DNA from: Nitrospirota bacterium | GTDB lineage: Bacteria; Nitrospinota; Nitrospinia; Nitrospinales; Nitrospinaceae | DNA length: 5,728 nucleotides | NCBI GenBank assembly: GCA_030600405.1 | Contig: JAUVMD010000103.1 | Span: forward strand, 1-5,728 | Direction: 5' to 3' | Shown here: positions 5,473 through 5,728 of the stretch, in pieces | Position numbering within the stretch: the stretch's first letter is position 1 | Layout: every line of letters begins with the position of its first letter | Program-made: the position numbers and the translations under genes | Notes under the pieces: model-generated | What the model was told of the DNA's origin: nothing | Database searches by the model: none | The model's input: the letters and a program-made list of their open reading frames with translations, nothing else

Positions 5473-5728
5473 ATGCCCCATAAACGGACACTCCAAACAC
5501 TGGCGGAAAACCTGATTCGGGAATCCCGTGAACCGTTTTCGGTGGATGAGTATATTGAAGCCATTCAAAACCGCTGGCGCCGCCGTATTGCGCCTGCGAC
5601 GCTGGACCATCTGAAACAAACTTTGACGAACCATTCCCATGTGATCGAACTCACCGATGAAAGTTTCATACCGTACCAGGCGGTACTGGATCGTGTAGGC
5701 CATATTCCCCTTGAAGTTCAATTGGGGA
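5473..5728 (+). CDS. N-terminal part of an unrecognised protein, possibly winged-helix
   Basis: An open frame from the ATG at 5473 runs to the window end without a stop (85 codons visible), so the 3' part is missing. The protein begins MPHKRTLQTLAENLIRESRE and continues with PFSVDEYIEAIQNRWRRRIA, a run of predicted helices. A segment TLDHLKQTLTNHSHVIEL and ESFIPYQAVLDRV follow. The pattern of helices followed by a short strand pair would fit a winged-helix or HARE-HTH-like fold, but this is a guess from pattern, not a family match. The frame has no other ATG between the upstream stop (5395-5397) and 5473, although no good ribosome binding site precedes it. Its frame and codon composition resemble the confirmed genes better than the opposing minus-strand frame does. 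The gene is divergent from the 85-residue gene. Confidence 0.66.
   Translation, partial: MPHKRTLQTLAENLIRESREPFSVDEYIEAIQNRWRRRIAPATLDHLKQTLTNHSHVIELTDESFIPYQAVLDRVGHIPLEVQLG

Noticed and set aside
5452..5721. 89-codon minus-strand open frame at the right edge
   Set aside because: It opposes the plus-strand frame from 5473, which has a more natural protein composition and a divergent promoter region. The call remains moderate because both are near the window edge.

Overview
The window carries six protein genes, two of them cut by the window edges, from what looks like a diderm bacterium of moderate G+C. The mix of a GH57 amylase-type enzyme, a cytoplasmic NagZ and a FabF/KS-alpha-type ketosynthase would suit a Nitrospinota- or Nitrospirota-like genome. 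That placement is an impression from protein style and nothing in the window proves it. No rRNA, tRNA, CRISPR array, transposase or integrase was seen.

Layout. (1) Bases 2-1171, plus: the C-terminal part of a GH57 alpha-amylase/4-alpha-glucanotransferase-type enzyme. (2) Bases 1209-1631, minus: a 140-residue XRE/CI-type helix-turn-helix repressor, convergent with the first gene. A perfect 10+10 bp palindrome lies just upstream, over the -35 box of its predicted promoter, so it probably represses itself. (3) Bases about 1690-2273: an AT-rich stretch with no convincing gene. It does hold a near-consensus sigma70 promoter pointing away from the repressor gene, a two-part hairpin, further copies of the operator half-site TTACCCT, and a T/G-rich repeat tract. 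(4) Bases 2274-3368, minus: nagZ, with both catalytic motifs intact and an apparent TTG start. (5) Bases 3576-4832, plus and divergent from nagZ: a complete beta-ketoacyl-ACP synthase with an intact Cys-His-His-Lys set but an altered gating loop. (6) Bases 4937-5194, minus: a small acidic protein of unknown function with a strong ribosome binding site. (7) Bases 5473-5728, plus: the start of an unrecognised protein that runs off the window. Genes 6 and 7 diverge from a 278-base region with two candidate promoters and matching inverted repeats.

The protein genes do not form one pathway. GH57 works on alpha-glucans, NagZ on recycled peptidoglycan fragments, and the ketosynthase on acyl chains. 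Most neighbours are convergent or divergent, so each gene is probably its own transcription unit. The part most worth following up is the repressor, its operator and the orphan divergent promoter, which together have the layout of a small genetic switch whose output is an uncharacterised transcript.
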